Assembly: GCF_020615455.1 (NCBI RefSeq)
Contig: NC_059205.1
Coordinates: 32,898,144 to 32,962,143, forward strand
From: Coregonus clupeaformis
Lineage: Eukaryota; Chordata; Actinopteri; Salmoniformes; Salmonidae
Length of the DNA stretch: 64,000 bases
Reading direction: 5' to 3'
Below are positions 60,101-64,000 of the stretch, in pieces. The position numbers and the translations under genes are program-made. How positions within the stretch are numbered: position 1 is the first letter of the stretch; each line of letters opens with the position of its first letter. The notes beneath the pieces were generated by a model that was given only the letters and a program-made list of their open reading frames with translations, ran no database searches and was not told the origin of the DNA.

Positions 60101-63100
60101 ACCGCGTCTCACAAAGACACGGCGGTTGGAACCAAAAGTCTCCAGTTTGGACTCCAGACCAAAGGACACATTTCCACTGGTCTAATGTTTCTTGGCTCAA
60201 GCAAGTCTCTTCTTCTTATTGGTGTCCTTTTAGTAGTGGTTTCTTTGCAGTAATTTGACCGTGAAGGCCTGATTCACACAGTCTCCTCTGAACAGTTGAT
60301 GTTGAGATGTGTCTGTTACTTGAACTCAGTGAAGCATTTACTTGGGCTGCAATTTCTGAGGCTGGTAACTCTAATGAACTTATCCTCTGCAGCAGAGGTA
60401 ACTCTGGGTCTTCCATTCCTGTGGCTGTCCTCATGAGAGCCAGTTTCATCATGGCTCTTGATGGTTTTTGCGACTGCACTTGAAGAAACTTTCAAAGTTC
60501 TTGAAATGTTCTGTATTGACTGACCTTCATGTCTTAAAGTAATGATGGACTGTCGTTTCTCTTTGCTTATTTGAGCTGTTCTTGCCATAATTGACGTGGT
60601 CTTTTACCAAATAGGGCTATCTTCTGTTTACCACCCCTACCTTGTCACAACACAACTGATTGGCTCAAATGCATTAAGAAGGAAAGAAATTCCACAAATT
60701 AACTTTTAAGAAAGCACACCTGTTAATTGAAATGCATTCCAGGTGACTATGTAATGAAGCTGGTTGAGAGAATGCCAAGAGTGTGCAAAGTTGTAATCAA
60801 GGCAAATGGTGGCTATTTGAAGAATCTCAAATATGTTTTGATTTGTTTAACACTTTTTTGGTTACTACATGATTCCATATGTGTTATTTCAATGTTTTGA
60901 TGTCTACAATGTAGAAAATAGTAAAAATATAGAAAAACCCTTGAATGAGTAGGTGTTCTAAATCTTTTAACCGGTAGTGTAGCTGTTGCGAAAGCAGCAG
61001 CTACTCTCCCTGGGGTCCATACAAAACATGAAACATGACATAATACAGAACATTAATAGACAAGAACAGCTCAAGGACAGAACTACATACATTTTTTAAA
61101 AAGGCACACGTTGCCTACATATCAACACATACACATTGAGGGCCATACCCTAGCTACTCTGTTTTGCATTTATAACAGGGAGTGACTAGGGAGATACCAG
61201 TACTCTATAGCATCTGTATTTCACTGAACTTTCAAGTTTATTGCCATGTGTGATTAATGAATACATTGGAAATCTTACTCAGTCAAGCTCTCACAATAAA
61301 ACCACAATAAAACCAGCAATAATATTTCATTGATATGTTATTGTGTTTCTTACGTATGTCTACTCTCTTTTTAGGTCTCAAGACAGGTACAGGGACAGTG
61401 ATTATTCAAGTGGAGGATGTGAATGACCACGTCCCAGACATCCCCTTTAAAGACCTGGTGATGTGTGAGAAGGATGGGGGAGAGATGGGCTCTGTGCTGG
61501 TGATAGCAGAGGACAAGGACCAAGCTCCATTCTCTGCCCCCTTCAGCTTTGAACTGGGAGAGGAGCATGATGGGAGATGGGCTGTGAAGCGACTTAATAG
61601 TATGAAAATTATTCCTACCTATGGACTCCATTCCATCTCTGTATTAATTGATATCTTGCAAATGTGATTTAAAAAGTGAAGCAGTTATTTAAATATAAAT
61701 GTAAAATGTGCATATTATAGTGAGTAGTCAGTCTCATACATTTTTCAATACAACTTTAGAGGCAAAATACTCTAGAATGCAACCTTACACAGCACCTAAC
61801 TGACAATGAGCATTGTTTAGAGCCAGGAGTTTTAGTCCTTACAATGTAATCTCACCAGGAAAACTAGTGCCCAAACTCCTGTTCTTAACAACAGTGTATT
61901 TCCTCCTCAGACACTGCGGTGATGTTGGAGCACACCAAGGAGCTTCCTACTGGTGTGTATACTGTCCCCCTGATGGTCAAGGACCTACAGGGATTTGGAA
62001 AGACCCAGACTGTAACGGTCCGGATCTGCCGCTGCAGGAACGGAGCATGTTTGGCCTACCAGAACTCCACATCGCTGGGTGTGTGGGCCATCCTGGCCAT
62101 GCTGCTGGCACTGGGCCTGCTACTTCTACTCTGTGAGTCTCTAATGGTTTATTATGTTCATTCATATTATTTATGTAGGCCTGACAGGTTAGTGTCAAAG
62201 CAGTAATAAGATAGGACAACATATACAACTGTATGATGCATTAGACATTAGATGGTGAAGTCTTAAGCAGCTGATGACTGCTAGTATAACTTTATTCCTT
62301 AGCAAATGGCTTGTGCTTCTTGTTCGTCAGATGACCCTGTGACCACTTTCTGACCATGAATTTTTATTGAGCTACTTTTCTTTTTGGTTCTTTATTGCAG
62401 GTATCCTCTTTGCATTCATCTGTGTTACAAATAATGAGAAAATGGAGCTGGAGGATATGGGCGACAGCGGCGGTATCCTCCTGAAGTCTAACATTGAGGC
62501 CCCAGGGGATGCAGTGGTAAGTCTGTCATAATGACAGCATTACGAAACACATTGCTCATGTTCATGGAATCTGAGCAAATTTCACTGTAATATCCTAATA
62601 TATTTCTTAAATTCTCTCTGAAATATGGCTCCTCAGGATTCAAATCTCATCATCGTTCCTGCATCTGGGATCGATCCATCAGTGAAGGGATCCATGATTG
62701 ACGTAGGGTGGGTGGGAGCTAAGAACTCGGGTATGATTGGAGGAGGCCTGGGTGCTCAACAGAACCTGCTACAGCAGTCTGGCGGCGTCATATTGACCAA
62801 TATGGAGAATGGCTACCCTGGCCAATACGAAGGCAGCCAATACGGTGGACAATATGGCAGTGGACAATGTGGTGGAGGTCAATATGGTGGTGGAAACATG
62901 ACTTTTGACAACACCCGTTTCATGAAATTCAACAACTCTGCAGCCTGGCACTTCTGGCAAACCAACGGGCTGTTTTTACAACAGGTAAAGTGGTTGTAGG
63001 GAACTCGAGAAACAACTCAATCGTTCTTCCTATTGGTAAAATCCTAGACAATTCCCATGTGAATTGTTTGCTTGCTTACTTGCAAAATCCTGTGTTAGCT

Positions 63101-63504
63101 TTCATATATCTTGTCTGGTTGGTGAAATGTTGGTCTGTTCTCAGTGTAATACCTGTCAGTAATATCCTGTGTAAGGATGTAATATCACCTACTGTAATAT
63201 CTTCCCTACCATCGGACTAGTCCTTGGCTGCTCTCTATGGACTAATAACAAAATGCATTCTCCTTTCTTCACCTCATCTCTTACATTGTCTACCTGGTCT
63301 TTACAGAAGTTGGCTTACCTAGGGACGGGGGAGGAGGGGCGATATGCCGATGACATCATCCACACGTACGGCTTCGAGGGGGTGGGGTCTCCAGCCGGCT
63401 CGGTGGGCTGCTGCAGTGACCAAGGCAACCAGGAAAACCTGGACTTCCTAAACACACTGGGGCCAAAGTTCAAGACATTAGCTGAGGTCTGTAACAAGAA
63501 ATGA
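51112..63504 (+). CDS. dsc2l: Desmocollin (desmocollin-2-like), desmosomal cadherin, 16 coding exons
   Basis: Desmosomal adhesion receptor, partner of desmoglein. Coding exons: 51112-51150, 54014-54104, 54268-54467, 54596-54700, 55436-55591, 55745-55889, 56048-56202, 56330-56464, 56616-56801, 57006-57253, 57583-57725, 61375-61599, 61911-62132, 62401-62516, 62637-62984, 63307-63504. The total is 2,712 nt (903 residues plus TGA) and stays in frame. Exon 1 encodes MAPNLPVHLCIFL, the start of the signal peptide. The prodomain (SDPDFTVRPDGTI) ends at a furin-type site RSKR|RW (residues 119-124, Trp-2). EC repeats follow (DVNDNAP, DINDNPP, DVNDHVP). The transmembrane segment is about 664-690, a Gly/Gln/Tyr-rich stretch 781-809, and the C-terminal catenin-binding segment has GFEGVGSPAGSVGCC and ends LAEVCNKK. 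Exon 1 and the exon 2 donor (G|GTCCTG) are the least certain parts. The exon 5 end could be three bases earlier. Confidence 0.93.
51400..52250 (-). pseudogene. Tc1-like element, internally deleted, in desmocollin intron 1
   Basis: The ends TACACTACATGACAAAGTAT and ACGTTTGCATATATAGTGTA match those of the 1.2-kb element at 57,759-58,958. The minus-strand transposase fragment SGVKLAAIGHWKRILWSEES runs to RMPGERYLPECIVPSV, and then most of the catalytic C-terminus is missing. The end region near 51,480 repeats AAAGTATGTGGACACCTG. Confidence 0.88.
52388..53613 (-). pseudogene. Old Tc1-like element, decayed, in desmocollin intron 1
   Basis: The plus-strand left end is TACAGTGCCTTCAGGAAGTA. Segments such as GCAGATATTGTACAATCCAG (minus) and the CCACCATGCTTGAAAAT region correspond to the relic at 47,478-48,115. 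The part from 53,113 to 53,613 corresponds to the 33,785-34,200 segment of the array units. No intact frame. Confidence 0.75.
53628..53812 (-). mobile_element. tRNA-derived SINE, third type, in desmocollin intron 1
   Basis: Minus strand: GGGCGGCAGGTAGCTTAGTG head, GGTTCTAATCCCCGAGCC box-B region, TGTGCCCTTGAGCAAGGCAC body, then the shared CTCTGGATAAGAGCGTCTGC tail. It differs from the HpaI-like copies in head and body. Confidence 0.85.
57759..58958 (+). mobile_element. Tc1-like transposon with complete ends, desmocollin intron 11
   Basis: The ends are TACACTATATATACAAAAGT and ACTTTTGGTCATGTAGTGTA; length 1,200 bp. The transposase is on the same strand as the gene, with the DNA-binding part around 58,024-58,263 (GRPHKLTKWDRRVLKSVALK) and the catalytic part at 58,385-58,912 (MPGERYLPQCILPTVTFGGG, then SPDLNSIEHLWDELERR). 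Stops (after SRTQA, at the start of QTLEQW and in the PTDES region) break it, and HTARSIQKW replaces the usual DNDPKHT-type Asp segment. Confidence 0.93.
59432..60981 (-). mobile_element. Tc1-like transposon with both ends, desmocollin intron 11
   Basis: The ends TACACTACCGGTCAAAAGTT and TTTTAACCGGTAGTGTA are inverted repeats; about 1.55 kb. The minus-strand transposase starts MARTAQISKEKRQSIITLRH at 60,588, loses frame after KTIKSHDETGSHEDSH, and reappears as ISTSTVQRRLCESGLHGQIT and then SPDLNQIEMVWDELNWRMKE. It is inactive through frameshifts and lies antisense to the host gene. Confidence 0.93.
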
Positions 63505-63982
63505 ACCAAGAGAATGTAAGGCAATATGTTTTTTTTTACTGTAAGTGTACTATTTTTCTGATAATTACCAAGAATTTAAGGAATCTATAAAGAGGGTTGC
63601 CATGCTATCTTTCAGAGTAATCACACTGAATTGCTTTAACTGTTTGTTGGTTAGAGCCATTTTGCACTGGAAAGTACTATGTATTTACTTGCACAGCTAA
63701 TTCTCCAGTGTTGAATCAACTCTGAGATTGTTAAATGTAACACTTTTTCAGAGTCTATACAGGTCCACGCTTTTCAGTGAAATTAACATTTTATTAGAGC
63801 TGATGCTGTTACTCGTTCTCAGTGTAAGGAAATGAACACCTGGAGTGTTAAGGTAACTCGTATTTGGGGTATAGTGTAAAGCCTTATTTGCATATTTCCC
63901 AGTGTGCCTTTTCGAGTGAATTGTTAGTGACAAAGACATGGTTGTTGCATTCGTTCATTTTCAGTCCTGTGACCTTCACCAA

Positions 63983-63988
63983 ATTAAA
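63983..63988 (+). terminator. Candidate polyadenylation signal (ATTAAA) of desmocollin
   Basis: ATTAAA occurs about 480 bp after the stop codon, next to a second overlapping AATTAAAC. The window ends 12 bp later, so the cleavage region cannot be seen. 63,505-63,982 is otherwise non-coding and is presumed 3' UTR. Confidence 0.3.
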
Positions 63989-64000
63989 ATTAAACAATAC

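Noticed and set aside
61813..62136. A 107-codon frame overlapping desmocollin exon 13
   Set aside because: It is out of frame with the transmembrane exon; the real frame reads through KDLQGFGKTQTVTVRIC and the hydrophobic segment.

Overview
The window is vertebrate nuclear DNA from a salmonid fish. It has two multi-exon cadherin genes with GT-AG introns, embedded in DNA crowded with repeats typical of salmonids: tRNA-derived SINEs ending in the 'CTCTGGATAAGAGCGTCTGCTAAATGACTAAAATG' type of tail, many Tc1-like elements, short palindromic MITEs and non-LTR retrotransposon pieces. The species cannot be named from this window.

Layout. 1-6.7 kb is repeats and non-coding DNA ending in the probable 3' UTR of the first gene. 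6,732-14,386 (minus) is a complete desmoglein gene: 14 coding exons, 1,135 residues. 14.4-32 kb is intergenic and made mostly of mobile elements: a ~2.3 kb hAT-like element carrying a large palindrome, two decayed non-LTR retrotransposons, a full-length-class Tc1 element, SINEs and MITEs. 32,051-47,477 is an array of four nearly identical ~3.86 kb units in tandem, each holding a Tc1-derived MITE, a SINE and a minus-strand Tc1-like transposase. 47.5-51 kb holds further Tc1 relics and composite SINEs. 51,112-63,504 (plus) is a complete desmocollin gene: 16 coding exons, 903 residues, with four Tc1-like elements in introns 1 and 11.

The two genes point away from each other across ~37 kb. This matches, in miniature, the divergent desmocollin/desmoglein arrangement known from mammals. 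Their products are the two partner adhesion receptors of desmosomes: both have a signal peptide, a furin-type prodomain cut before a Trp-2 residue, EC cadherin repeats, a transmembrane segment and a catenin (plakoglobin)-binding ICS segment. Several homologous exons have identical lengths (156, 135, 186 and 143 nt), as expected for duplicated genes.

I did not find a new defence, toxin or RNA system. The points most worth a second look are the microhomology-bounded tandem array and its conflicting copy variants, two GC-AG introns in the desmoglein gene, a possible intron-retention route to a short desmocollin tail, and the large palindrome at 16 kb. Exon boundaries were placed by hand from splice signals, reading frame and family homology. 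No database search was run.
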